The notes under the pieces were generated by a model. The model ran no database searches. It was not told where the DNA came from and saw nothing but the letters and a program-made list of their open reading frames with translations. Of a stretch of 10,505 nt of DNA, positions 1 through 6,504 are shown piece by piece. How positions within the stretch are numbered: the first letter of the stretch is position 1; every line of letters begins with the position of its first letter. Both the position numbers and the translations under genes were made by a program. This DNA comes from JAFAZI01 sp035501255 (GTDB lineage Bacteria > Actinomycetota > Actinomycetes > JAFAQI01), in contig DATJWM010000010.1 in NCBI GenBank assembly GCA_035501255.1, positions 1 through 10,505 of the forward strand, written 5' to 3'.

Positions 1-329
1 ACCGAGTCGACGATGAACGGCATGTCGTCGGTCACGATCTCGATCAGCGTGTGCGGCGACTGCCAGCCGTGTTGCTCGAAGTCCGGGTTGTAGACCCGCA
101 CCTTCGACTCGCCGGGCGTGCGCTGCTGTGCGAGGTTGTAGTGCGCCACCGCCGCCCCGTATAGGTCCAGCGGGTTGCGATCCGCGAGGTCCTCGGCCGG
201 GACCCACTGGTAGTACTGGCGGACGAACGCCTCGCACGGCGCCACCTGGTCGGTCGGCAGTCGCTCCCGGACGCGTTCGCAGACCGTGTCGATCAACTCG
301 GACTCGAGATCCGCCCCCTTAACCGACAT
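1..329 (-). CDS. NAD-specific glutamate dehydrogenase (large type), N-terminal part, cut by window edge
   Basis: The first 109 residues of a protein that runs leftwards out of the window. In this family the enzyme is about 1,600 residues long and oxidatively deaminates glutamate to 2-oxoglutarate using NAD+. The visible part is the N-terminal regulatory region, not the catalytic core. Recognition rests on the typical stretch with VRVYNPDFEQHGWQSPHT followed by the EIVTDDMPFIVDSV-like block that precedes an ACT-like region in this family. The ATG start is well supported: AGGAGGT lies 6 nt upstream (minus strand, 336-342). It is divergent from the SOS-box gene at 590, with about 260 bp of shared upstream DNA. 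The catalytic part cannot be judged here. Confidence 0.85.
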   Translation of the reverse strand, partial: MSVKGADLESELIDTVCERVRERLPTDQVAPCEAFVRQYYQWVPAEDLADRNPLDLYGAAVAHYNLAQQRTPGESKVRVYNPDFEQHGWQSPHTLIEIVTDDMPFIVDS

Positions 330-335
330 TTCGAG

Positions 336-342
336 ACCTCCT
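336..342 (-). promoter_or_regulatory. Ribosome binding site of the glutamate dehydrogenase gene
   Basis: AGGAGGT on the minus strand, 6 nt before the ATG at 329. It is one of only two strong Shine-Dalgarno sequences in the window (the other is at 5023-5030) and fixes this start. Confidence 0.8.
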
Positions 343-375
343 CTGTTCCGCTCTCCTTAGCTGTGGCCGCGACGG

Positions 376-391
376 GCGGAGCCTACTCCGC
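376..391. repeat. Short perfect inverted repeat in the divergent upstream region
   Basis: GCGGAG, a 4-nt loop CCTA, then CTCCGC. It lies 47 bp upstream of the glutamate dehydrogenase start. It could be an operator or a hairpin in the 5' leader. A 6-bp stem can occur by chance in GC-rich DNA, so its role is open. The rest of 330-575 shows no gene. Confidence 0.35.
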
Positions 392-575
392 GTGAGTTGG
401 CCGTGCATGGCGTGAGATTCGGCTTGCGATGGGGGCGTACCTCCCAGCGTAGTGGGCTCGTCCGTGACTCATGTGGCAGCGAGAGTGGTCACTGGCGGAT
501 GCTGCGCGAGGACGCTAGGAACCCGACGTGCGGCAGCGCCACACGAGGCCAGCCGGCATCCGTCCGCGGTTTATA

Positions 576-589
576 CGAACATACGTTCG
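576..589. promoter_or_regulatory. LexA operator (SOS box) abutting the start of the 590-913 gene
   Basis: CGAACATACGTTCG matches the Gram-positive/actinobacterial LexA consensus CGAACRNRYGTTYG at every defined position. It ends at the base before the ATG at 590. The TATACG at 572-577 is a possible -10 element overlapping the box, which would put transcription start close to the ATG and leave little or no leader. LexA bound here should block initiation; release in the DNA-damage response would follow. The match is seen; the regulation is inferred. Confidence 0.8.
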
Positions 590-913
590 ATGACGAGCGA
601 CGGCAACCCTTATGCCCGGTTTCGCCGGGCACTCGAGACCGGGAACGAGACGCTCGTGATCACCGCGGCCCGCGAGCTGCCGAGAGTGCGGCTCGACGAC
701 GCGCTGCGGATCTGCCTCGTCCTGCGCGGTGGCGACCCCGACCGGTACGAGCGCGCGGCGGTTCGCTGGCTCGGCCGGTTCGCGCTAGAGGCACGCGAGG
801 CGACGATCAACGACCTGCGGGTCGCCGCCGGCGCTCTTGACGCCCTGCCCGAGCACCCCAGCGAGGCCATGGAGCTGCTTCAGCGGTTGTGCGTGGCGCG
901 CGGGGTGGCGTAG
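590..913 (+). CDS. Small SOS-box-controlled protein of unknown function
   Basis: A 107-residue soluble, probably all-helical protein with no signal peptide or membrane segment. It begins MTSDGNPYARFRRALETG and contains the blocks LPRVRLDDALRICLVL and RYERAAVRWLGRF. I recognise the general pattern of a short conserved actinobacterial hypothetical protein but know no function for it. The ATG at 590 is preferred over an in-frame ATG at 452 because the family-like sequence starts there and a perfect LexA box ends at the base before it. There is no Shine-Dalgarno sequence, consistent with a leaderless mRNA, which is common in actinobacteria. The operator predicts induction by DNA damage. The gene is monocistronic in this window and divergent from glutamate dehydrogenase. 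Confidence 0.75.
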   Translation: MTSDGNPYARFRRALETGNETLVITAARELPRVRLDDALRICLVLRGGDPDRYERAAVRWLGRFALEAREATINDLRVAAGALDALPEHPSEAMELLQRLCVARGVA

Positions 914-1078
914 CCGGGACGAGGTGGCGTCCGCGGGCCGCGGTGCAGGCGACCATCAGATCCGCCGGCCGCCCCGACGAGCGCAACACGACAGTCGATT
1001 GTCGCGCCACGCATGTTCCCGATCGCGGACCGGGCATTCATTCGACCCGTCCGCACCCCACCGCGCTTCACCTGCATA

Positions 1079-1094
1079 GTCTGACAATTCAGAC
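1079..1094. repeat. Perfect inverted repeat upstream of repeat copy A
   Basis: GTCTGA, loop CAAT, TCAGAC. It is AT-richer than its surroundings and lies 35 bp before copy A. Repeat copy B has no counterpart, so it is not part of the shared element. It could be an operator; nothing next to it indicates for which gene. Confidence 0.35.
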
Positions 1095-1128
1095 CAACCG
1101 CCCGAGCCATGGCAGACGAGGCATACCC

Positions 1129-1347
1129 CGTGGCTGGCGCGTAAACGATTGGCGTTGTGGTCGGCTCACAAGGTCGCGAGGGGCTGTGGCCAACCCCCCA
1201 TGGCGTGACCCGCGGTCAATGGCGATTTACCCCTCATTTTTGAGGGGTAAATCGCCAAACTTCGGCGAGCGCCTCCATGACGCGCCAGGTGCGTTATGAC
1301 CTCGACACAACCGATCCCACACTCGCCGGGTCTGTACGACCGCCTCC
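1129..1347 (+). repeat. Dispersed structured repeat, copy A (219 bp)
   Basis: About 90 % identical by eye to 8353-8571, in the same orientation. The leftmost shared block is CGTGGCTG, 3 variable bases, then CGTAAACG; a run of about 42 bp after it is unchanged. Inside are three inverted repeats in order: TTGTG-7-CACAA (1155-1171), TGACC-3-GGTCA (1206-1218) and a 17-bp perfect hairpin (1220-1257). The hairpin is followed by AACTTCGGCGAGCGC and later by TGCGTTATGACCTCGACACA, both kept in copy B. No protein frame is shared convincingly. It may be a non-autonomous mobile element, a structured RNA or a protein-binding element; the sequence alone does not decide. Confidence 0.85.
1220..1257. repeat. 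17-bp perfect hairpin of repeat copy A, TTTT loop
   Basis: Left arm TGGCGATTTACCCCTCA, loop TTTT, right arm the exact reverse complement. Compared with copy B, the sixth pair from the base is A-T here and T-A there, so pairing is preserved by a double change. There is no T-run after the stem on either strand, so a classical intrinsic terminator is not supported, although a long stable stem could still end or protect transcripts. Confidence 0.9.
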
Positions 1348-1485
1348 CCCCACGTGCACGGACTGCCACGGTACGCCCCGCCGGCGCCGAGTGGCAGGAA
1401 ATGCATGCTCGGATCCGCGGGTCGGCGGCGCATGACGGTCCGTCCTTCGCCCGACGCGCGGGGATGTGCCGACGCCCCTCCCCGA

Positions 1486-1562
1486 CGTGCATGACACGCC
1501 AACGGACGCGACCCCAGTCGACCGTGGCCTCTCGGGCATCTGGGGCGTGCGTGACACGCCAA
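1486..1562. repeat. Pair of 17-bp motifs exactly 60 bp apart
   Basis: CGTGCATGACACGCCAA at 1486-1502 and CGTGCGTGACACGCCAA at 1546-1562, one difference. The sequence between copies does not repeat, so this is not a simple 60-bp tandem duplication. Weaker relatives of the CATGAC/CATGGCGTGA core occur near 408, 1199, 1276, 1432, 8423 and 8498, partly within the 219-bp repeat. Possibly binding sites; function unknown. Confidence 0.5.
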
Positions 1563-1711
1563 GATGAGACCGGGCGCATCGACTGGCACGTCACCACATG
1601 CGGCCCTGTCGCCGCCGCGGGATCGGAGCCGCGGGGCGCAGGACCCACCTCCAGATGCCCCGCCGCTGAATCGCCCAGCGATCCGCCCCCGTCGCGCTAG
1701 CGTCCGTTGGC

Positions 1712-2137
1712 GTGCTCCCCGACTGGCCCGCTGGCACCGTCACGATCCTCGTCACCGCCACCGCCGGCAACCCGCCGCACGCGATCCCGGTCTCGGCGGC
1801 GGTCCGTGCCGACCCGCGGCGCGCGCTGATCGCCCTGGCCGCCGGCCGCGGCTCGCTGGCTCGGCTGCGCGCCGACCCGAACGTGTCGCTCACGATCGTC
1901 TGCGAGGCCACCGCCGTCACCGCGTACGGGCGCGCCCGGGTGCTCGACGACCAGGCGCTGGTCGATGGCGTGGTGGCGGTGGAGATCGAAGTCGAACGCG
2001 TCCAGGACCACGACCGGCCGACGTTCGCGATCGAGGCGGGCGTGCGGTGGCGCTGGACCGAACCGGACGCCGAGCGGCGCGACGCCCAGGTCCGGGAGGC
2101 ACTCGCGCGGCTCCGGGGCCGCGGCGAGACCGACTAG
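1712..2137 (+). CDS. Pyridoxamine 5'-phosphate oxidase-like (split-barrel flavin-binding) protein
   Basis: A 141-residue protein with the pattern of the PPOX/FMN-binding split-barrel superfamily: an N-terminal strand pair around TVTILVTATAG, then PHAIPVSAAV, a block with RGSLARLRADPNVSLTIVCE, and TAYGRARVL near the middle. Family members bind FMN or F420 and reduce or oxidise small molecules; which cofactor and substrate apply here cannot be told. Translation probably begins at GTG 1712. No Shine-Dalgarno sequence is visible, but TAGCGT at 1698-1703 fits the loose actinobacterial -10 form TANNNT at the right distance for a leaderless message. Its stop overlaps the stop of dinB (CTAG, 2134-2137), so the genes are convergent with no terminator between them. 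Alternative: a short heme-utilisation or general-stress relative of the same fold. Confidence 0.75.
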   Translation: MLPDWPAGTVTILVTATAGNPPHAIPVSAAVRADPRRALIALAAGRGSLARLRADPNVSLTIVCEATAVTAYGRARVLDDQALVDGVVAVEIEVERVQDHDRPTFAIEAGVRWRWTEPDAERRDAQVREALARLRGRGETD

Positions 2138-3324
2138 TCCGGGAGCAGCGGCACCCACACACCCGGGTCCTGTCCGACGAGCACGCCCCGGGTGATCGCC
2201 TTCGATCCGAAGCGGTCCCGGACGCGGTCGACCACCGCGTCGAGGTCTGGCGCCCGGTTGAACGGGAGCACGAGCTGGACCGCATCGCGGTCGTTTAGGT
2301 TCGTGAGCGCGATCCCGATCAGGGTTAGGCCCCTCCGCTCGATCATCGGCATCGACGCCTTGAGCAATCCGTTCGCCGCCTTGAGGATCGTGGGCGTCTG
2401 GTCGGTCGCCTCGCGCATCGTGAACGATCGCGTGGCCCGCGAGAAGTCGTCGAAGCGCATCCGCAGCACGACCGTCCGGCACACCCGGCGCGCCGCGCGC
2501 AGCCGCCGCGTCACCCGGTCCACCAGCGCGATCAGCGAGCTCCACAGCTCCTCGGGCGACCGTCGCCGCCGGCCGAGCGCCCGCTGCCCCCCGATCGACC
2601 GGCGCCGACGGCGGACTTCGACGGGCCGGGGGTCGTAGTTGTTGGCCAGCGCGTGCAGGTGGCGCCCCGACGCGCGCCCGAGCATCAGCACGAGCTCCCG
2701 CTCGCCCAGCAGTGCAACCTGTCCGACCGTCGTGATTCCGCGCTCGTGGAGCTTGCCGGCCGTGACCCTGCCGACCCCCCAAAGCCGCTCGACCGGCAAC
2801 GGGTGCAGGAACTCGAGCTCGCGCTCGGGCGCCACCACCAGCAGGCCGTCGGGCTTGGCCACGCCGCTCGCGACCTTCGCCAAGAACTTGGTGCGGGCGA
2901 CGCCGACCGTGATCGGCAATCCGACCTCCCGCCGGATCCGTTGCCTCAGCCGGGCCGCGATCTCAACCGGCGTCCCAGAGATGTGGCCGAGCCCGCGGAC
3001 GTCCAGGAACGCCTCGTCGATCGAGAGACCCTCGACCACCGGCGCCACGTCCTCGAACACCTTGAACACCGCCTTGCTCGCCTCGGAATAGGCCGACATC
3101 CGGGGCGAAACCACGACCGCATCAGGACACAGCCGACGGGCCCATCGGCCACCCATCGCGGTGCGGACACCACGGGCCTTGGCCTCGTAGCTGGCGGCGA
3201 GCACCACGCCCGCCCCGACGATCACCGGGCGGCCACGCAGCCGTGGATTGTCACGCTGCTCGACCGACGCGTAGAACGAATCGAGGTCGGCGTGGAGGAT
3301 CGAGGCCGAGGGTGACACGAACAC
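2134..3324 (-). CDS. dinB: Y-family DNA polymerase IV
   Basis: A full-length (396 residues) translesion DNA polymerase that copies damaged templates. The palm has the catalytic acids in HADLDSFYASVEQRD (D13) and LSIDEAF (D103, E104); Y18 occupies the steric-gate position that excludes ribonucleotides. The thumb includes the helix-hairpin-helix region LWGVGRVTAGKLHERGITTVGQ, the little finger follows, and QLVLPF at 350-355 fits a beta-clamp-binding motif. The start is GTG 3324 or, two codons on, GTG 3318; the second is as likely because it lies directly against the LexA box, as in the gene at 590, and family members begin a few residues before ILHADLD. No Shine-Dalgarno sequence is seen. Control by LexA is strongly suggested by the operator at 3318-3331. 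Confidence 0.95.
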   Translation of the reverse strand: MFVSPSASILHADLDSFYASVEQRDNPRLRGRPVIVGAGVVLAASYEAKARGVRTAMGGRWARRLCPDAVVVSPRMSAYSEASKAVFKVFEDVAPVVEGLSIDEAFLDVRGLGHISGTPVEIAARLRQRIRREVGLPITVGVARTKFLAKVASGVAKPDGLLVVAPERELEFLHPLPVERLWGVGRVTAGKLHERGITTVGQVALLGERELVLMLGRASGRHLHALANNYDPRPVEVRRRRRSIGGQRALGRRRRSPEELWSSLIALVDRVTRRLRAARRVCRTVVLRMRFDDFSRATRSFTMREATDQTPTILKAANGLLKASMPMIERRGLTLIGIALTNLNDRDAVQLVLPFNRAPDLDAVVDRVRDRFGSKAITRGVLVGQDPGVWVPLLPD

Positions 3325-3343
3325 ATGTTCGTGTCACCCTCGG
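3306..3343. promoter_or_regulatory. 38-bp palindrome enclosing the dinB LexA operator
   Basis: Eighteen consecutive base pairs on either side of a 2-bp centre are perfectly complementary; only the central C/A pair at 3324/3325 fails. The inner 14 bp (3318-3331) read CGAACATGTGTTCG on the minus strand and match the LexA consensus at all defined positions. The palindrome covers the dinB start codon and its first six codons, and its left end is 8 bp past the stop of the secreted-protein gene. It can thus act as operator in DNA and as a long hairpin in an upstream transcript. No T-run follows, so intrinsic termination is not proven. Confidence 0.85.
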
Positions 3344-3351
3344 ACGGACGA

Positions 3352-5016
3352 TCAGCGGTCCGAGTCGGTGCCCGGCGTAAACGACACGCCGCGCAGGACC
3401 TCGCCGAACCGCGCGGTCCTGACGGTCTGGAAGGACTCGCCTGCCGGCAGCGCGGTGGCGCTGAGGCGATCGGTGATCGCGACGAGCTTGTTCGGGTCCG
3501 CCCCCTCGTCGCCGCTCCCGCTCACGGTCGAGGTGATGGCCCAGATCGTCGCGGTCCCGTTGCGGTTGACGCGGCCGGTGATGTTCCGCAGGCCGTCGGC
3601 CGCGGGAGACCACGGCAGCCCGGTGACCGAGTTGGTCCCGGTCGGGTAGCGGCGAACGGTGTACGGCTGCCCGAGATTCAGCCCCGATTGCAGGGTGTAG
3701 GCGAGGTTCCATTGACCCGCCACCGGAGAGCCGAACACCCACTTCTGAAGGCCCGCGGTCGTCTGCGCTGCCGCGTCCGTGTACGTGTTGCTGGTGGCCG
3801 AGTAGGTCCCCGTTCCGTCACCCTCGTCTGCCACGTACAGCGTGTCCGGGTTGGCGAACCAGATCCCGAACGGGAACGCCGTCGACGTTTTCGCCAACGT
3901 CGTGGGGAACCCCTTGAGGATGCACATGTTGTAGGGAGTCACACCCTCGGTCTGGAGGAGCGCCGGGTTGTAGTCGATCGGGGACGTCGGCAGCTTGGCG
4001 CCGGGCTGTGGCAGCCCGACCCCTCCGGTCGCGCAAGCGTTGCCCGTGGTGTCGATGAAGTACACCGTGTTGATGCCGTTGCTGCCGCTGCCCTTCGTGA
4101 GGTAGACGACGTTGTTCGAGATCGTCAGGCCGCGGAAGTTCGTGTCCTTGCCGATCTTGTCTGGCTTCGGGTTGGTCGGCGGTTGCGTCTGAGTGATGTT
4201 GAAGCTGCCGACCGGCGTCGGGGCTCCCGGATGCTGGAACCACTCCGGATCCCACGAACGCGACAGGATCTGGGCGCCGGCGCCGAGGATGATGCCGTTG
4301 GGCTGCGGGTTGTTGCCGTTGCCCGCGTTGCCCGCGGTGTAGATCACGTTCGCCGCGTTGTTGAGGATCGACGCCCGCCCGTTGTTGCCGCTGTACGCGT
4401 TGGTCAGCGTGAACGAGCCCCGGCCGTCGCGACCGAGATCGGCGACCACGCGATAGTCGGCGCCGGTGACCGGATTCGTCGGGTCGATCACGCCCGGGGT
4501 GTTCGAATTCGAAACGTCGAGCGCCGCGACCGGTGCCTTGTAGCCCATGAAGGTGACGTCCTGGCCGTTCGTCGAGAGGTTCAGCGCGAGTTCGGATTTG
4601 GACGAGAAGCTCGTCACGATGTTCCGGGTCGGGACCGCGATCCGGTTGAACACTTGGCCCCACGGGGTCAGCTCGTCAAGCACGATCGGGGAGGTGACGC
4701 CGAAGCTGGCGTCGACCTGGTCATTGTTGAACACGTACGGGTAGGTGCCGTCAGCGTTCGCGGGGGTACAGGCGGTACCGGTGCAGCCGGGCGGAAGCTC
4801 GGTCACGCCCTGCGTGATGTCGGCCGGCACGTAATCGCTGGTGCTCAGCAGCAGGGTCCCGGGTAGCAGCTCCGGGCCCCGGTGACCGCCGTGCCACCAG
4901 TCAGCCTGCGCGGGTGCGGCCGCGACGCATAGAACGAGCGCGCATCCGGCGCCCGCCAGCAGCCGATGCTTGCACCCCCGCGTCAGTTGCCGCACGCGAT
5001 GCGGTGTGTTCGACAT
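3352..5016 (-). CDS. Secreted protein of unknown function
   Basis: A 554-residue exported protein. Residues 1-38 form a classical Sec signal peptide: a basic start with R8, R10, R13 and K16, a hydrophobic core around LLAGAGCALVLCVAAA, and AQA before D39 as the cleavage site. The mature part is rich in Asn, Thr, Gly and Ser with repeating strand-like blocks (NNVVYLTKGSGSNG, NTVYFIDTTG, NPDTLYVADEGDGTG, WAITSTVSGSGDEG), which resembles a beta-propeller; that fold is inferred. Cys78 and Cys83 are close and may form a disulfide. There is no sortase motif, lipobox in the mature sequence or C-terminal membrane segment. AAGGAGGA lies 6 nt before the ATG. It is upstream of dinB on the same strand with a 27-bp gap, but the SOS palindrome between them argues for separate control. 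I do not recognise a function. Confidence 0.85.
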   Translation of the reverse strand: MSNTPHRVRQLTRGCKHRLLAGAGCALVLCVAAAPAQADWWHGGHRGPELLPGTLLLSTSDYVPADITQGVTELPPGCTGTACTPANADGTYPYVFNNDQVDASFGVTSPIVLDELTPWGQVFNRIAVPTRNIVTSFSSKSELALNLSTNGQDVTFMGYKAPVAALDVSNSNTPGVIDPTNPVTGADYRVVADLGRDGRGSFTLTNAYSGNNGRASILNNAANVIYTAGNAGNGNNPQPNGIILGAGAQILSRSWDPEWFQHPGAPTPVGSFNITQTQPPTNPKPDKIGKDTNFRGLTISNNVVYLTKGSGSNGINTVYFIDTTGNACATGGVGLPQPGAKLPTSPIDYNPALLQTEGVTPYNMCILKGFPTTLAKTSTAFPFGIWFANPDTLYVADEGDGTGTYSATSNTYTDAAAQTTAGLQKWVFGSPVAGQWNLAYTLQSGLNLGQPYTVRRYPTGTNSVTGLPWSPAADGLRNITGRVNRNGTATIWAITSTVSGSGDEGADPNKLVAITDRLSATALPAGESFQTVRTARFGEVLRGVSFTPGTDSDR

Positions 5017-5155
5017 CGATAGTCCTCCTTGCAGTGTTCGACGGAGGCGCGCCCCGGCGCCGCGGCGGGCACCCTAGCTTGGGCTGCGAGGACCACTCGT
5101 GAACAAAATGCTATTCCGGCGATGAGGACCCTCTTATGCCCGCGACCACGACACG
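5017..5155. promoter_or_regulatory. Divergent promoter region between secreted protein and glycosylase-like gene
   Basis: 139 bp between two divergent starts. AAGGAGGA at 5023-5030 (minus strand) is a strong ribosome binding site for the secreted-protein gene. The AT-richer patch around 5101-5140 is the likely promoter zone. I see no LexA box here and no clear -35/-10 pair in either direction. Confidence 0.5.
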
Positions 5156-6259
5156 ATGAGCCGATCGAGCGATGAGCAGCTCGGCCCGCGGGCGCTGAAC
5201 CGGGCCACGCTCGCCCGGCAGCTCCTGCTCGAGCGCGCGACGATGCCGGCGCTCGCCGCGATCGAACATCTCGCCGGGATGCAGGCGCAGGCACCGCGCG
5301 CCCCTTACGTCGGGCTCTGGACGCGCCTGCGCGACTTCCGTGCGCAGGCGCTGAGCGAGCTCGTCGAGACGCGACGCGCCGTCCGAGGCCCGCTGATGCG
5401 CGCGACGCTGCACCTCGTCAGCGCCCGTGACTGGTTCGCGTTCCGCCCGCTCGTTCAGCCCGTGCTCGAGCGGAGCTTCGCCGGCTCGCCGTTCGACATC
5501 GGGGGCGTCGACGTCTTGGAGCTGCTCGCGACGGGCCGGGCGCAGATCGAGGAGCGCCCGCGCTCCCGCGCCGAGCTCGGGGAACTGCTGGCCCGGCGGT
5601 GGCCGGAGATCGACCCGTCGTCGCTCGCGCAGGCGATCACCTACCTGCTGCCTGCCGTGCAGGTCACCCCTCGCGGCCTGTGGGCCAAGAGCGGGCAGGC
5701 GCGATGGACCACGGCGGACAATTGGCTCGGCGGGCAACTCGACGCCGAGCCCTCACCCGAACAGATCGTGCTCCGCTACCTCGCCGCATTCGGGCCGGCG
5801 ACCGTGAACGACATCCAGATGTGGTCAGGTCTGACGCGGCTCGCCGCCGTCGTCGACTCGCTCCGGGCGCGACTGCTCACCTTCCGCGACCAGCGGGGCG
5901 CGGAGCTGTTCGACCTCCCGGACGCGCCACGACCCGACCCTGACACTCCGGCGCCGCCTCGCTTCCTGCCCGAGTACGACAACCTGCTGCTGTCCCACGC
6001 CGATCGAACCCGCTTCATCACCGGCGGCGAGCGCGTCCCGCTTCAGCCCGGGCTCGGCGCCCGCTCCGGCTCGCTGCTCGTCGACGGCTCGTTCCGGGGC
6101 ACCTGGAGCATCATGCGCGACCGGGAGACCGCGGTCCTCCGCGTCGAGCCGTTTGAGCCCTTGTTCGATCGCGACTCGATCGCCGGCGAGGGCGAGTCGC
6201 TCCTGAGGTTCGCCGTCGAGGACACGTCCGACCACGACATCCGTTTCGCGGCCCTGTAG
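5156..6259 (+). CDS. AlkZ-like winged-helix DNA glycosylase superfamily protein
   Basis: A 367-residue protein of the winged-helix family known as HTH_42/DUF1006. Some members (AlkZ, YcaQ/AlkX) are DNA glycosylases that remove bulky alkylated bases or unhook interstrand crosslinks. The N-terminal block GMQAQAPRAPYVGLWTRL carries Q43-A-Q45, matching the catalytic Q-x-Q motif of the AlkZ branch rather than the Q-x-D of the YcaQ branch. Further family blocks are RGPLMRATLHLVSARDW (about 78-94), YLAAFGPATVNDIQMWSGL (about 205-223) and a C-terminal region with PEYDNLLLSHADR and LVDGSFRGTW. The start is ATG 5156 or 5171; neither has a good Shine-Dalgarno sequence. The final codons and stop lie in a 40-bp tandem duplication. 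Its closeness to dinB and SOS boxes fits a repair role, but substrate and activity are inferred from the family. Confidence 0.85.
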   Translation: MSRSSDEQLGPRALNRATLARQLLLERATMPALAAIEHLAGMQAQAPRAPYVGLWTRLRDFRAQALSELVETRRAVRGPLMRATLHLVSARDWFAFRPLVQPVLERSFAGSPFDIGGVDVLELLATGRAQIEERPRSRAELGELLARRWPEIDPSSLAQAITYLLPAVQVTPRGLWAKSGQARWTTADNWLGGQLDAEPSPEQIVLRYLAAFGPATVNDIQMWSGLTRLAAVVDSLRARLLTFRDQRGAELFDLPDAPRPDPDTPAPPRFLPEYDNLLLSHADRTRFITGGERVPLQPGLGARSGSLLVDGSFRGTWSIMRDRETAVLRVEPFEPLFDRDSIAGEGESLLRFAVEDTSDHDIRFAAL

Positions 6260-6330
6260 CGGCCGCCCGGATCGTTAGCAGTCGTCCGCGGCCCTGTAGC
6301 GGCCGCCCGGATCGTTAGCGGTCGTCCGCG
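6247..6330 (+). repeat. 40-bp tandem duplication across the end of the glycosylase-like gene
   Basis: Positions 6247-6290 recur at 6287-6330 with period 40 and a single difference (A6280 versus G6320). The unit begins CGCGGCCCTGTAGCGGCCGC and so carries the last codons and TAG stop of the gene at 5156. The second copy is untranslated. Near identity suggests a recent slippage or repair event. Each unit contains GCGGCCGC, a palindromic 8-mer. Confidence 0.9.
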
Positions 6331-6370
6331 CCCCCGGAGGTAATGCGGGGACGCATTGGCCAGCCGACGC

Positions 6371-6384
6371 GGGGTCAGACCCTG
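6371..6384. repeat. GGGTCAGACCC motif
   Basis: GGGGTCAGACCCTG contains the interrupted palindrome GGGTC-A-GACCC. Motifs of this kind are common in extragenic repeats and beside IS200/REP-type transposases in many bacteria. No transposase is present here, so the link is only a suggestion. Confidence 0.3.
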
Positions 6385-6504
6385 CCGCTCACGCCGCCCG
6401 AGCCGCGCGCCGCGTGGCCTCATTACCCGCATGCACGACAAGAACTACCCGGAGCCCTCGCCTCACGCCGGGCGGATGCCGGTAATCGGGTGATTTCGGT
6501 GAGG

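Larger units (their letters stand above)
914..1711. other. Gene-poor 800-bp region carrying repeat copy A
   Basis: No convincing coding sequence: the open frames here are arginine- and proline-rich products of GC-rich DNA on both strands, without domains or ribosome binding sites. It holds short inverted repeats (CGACA-6-TGTCG at 989-1004; GTCTGA-CAAT-TCAGAC at 1079-1094), the 219-bp repeat copy A (1129-1347), and two copies of a 17-bp motif exactly 60 bp apart (1486-1502 and 1546-1562). Confidence 0.6.

Noticed and set aside
397..840. Long open frame overlapping the 590-913 gene in another frame
   Set aside because: Arginine-rich composition typical of a shifted frame over a real gene; no ribosome binding site or domain.
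1220..1257. The 17-bp hairpin as a simple intrinsic terminator
   Set aside because: No T-run after the stem on either strand, no gene ending nearby, and conservation extends about 90 bp on both sides.
889..1299. Plus-strand open frame running into repeat copy A
   Set aside because: No recognisable protein pattern and it crosses the hairpin; the equivalent frame is not kept in copy B.
1129..1347. Repeat copy A as part of a CRISPR array, riboswitch or tRNA
   Set aside because: There is no regularly spaced direct repeat, no tRNA-like fold and no adjacent gene in sense orientation at riboswitch distance.
1166..1700. Open frames on both strands between repeat copy A and the flavoprotein gene
   Set aside because: Open frames are expected in this GC-rich stretch; the product is low-complexity, and only the first 10-12 residues are shared with copy B because of DNA repeat identity.
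1697..2782. 361-codon minus-strand open frame
   Set aside because: A shadow of dinB and the flavoprotein gene in another frame; Ala/Arg/Gly-rich with no domain.
3325..4866. 513-codon plus-strand open frame opposite the secreted-protein gene
   Set aside because: It starts inside the SOS palindrome only because the palindrome mirrors the dinB start; the composition is that of an antisense frame, and the opposite strand has a signal peptide, a ribosome binding site and normal composition.
5111..5737. Minus-strand open frame opposite the glycosylase-like gene
   Set aside because: Antisense shadow; the plus strand carries recognisable family motifs throughout.
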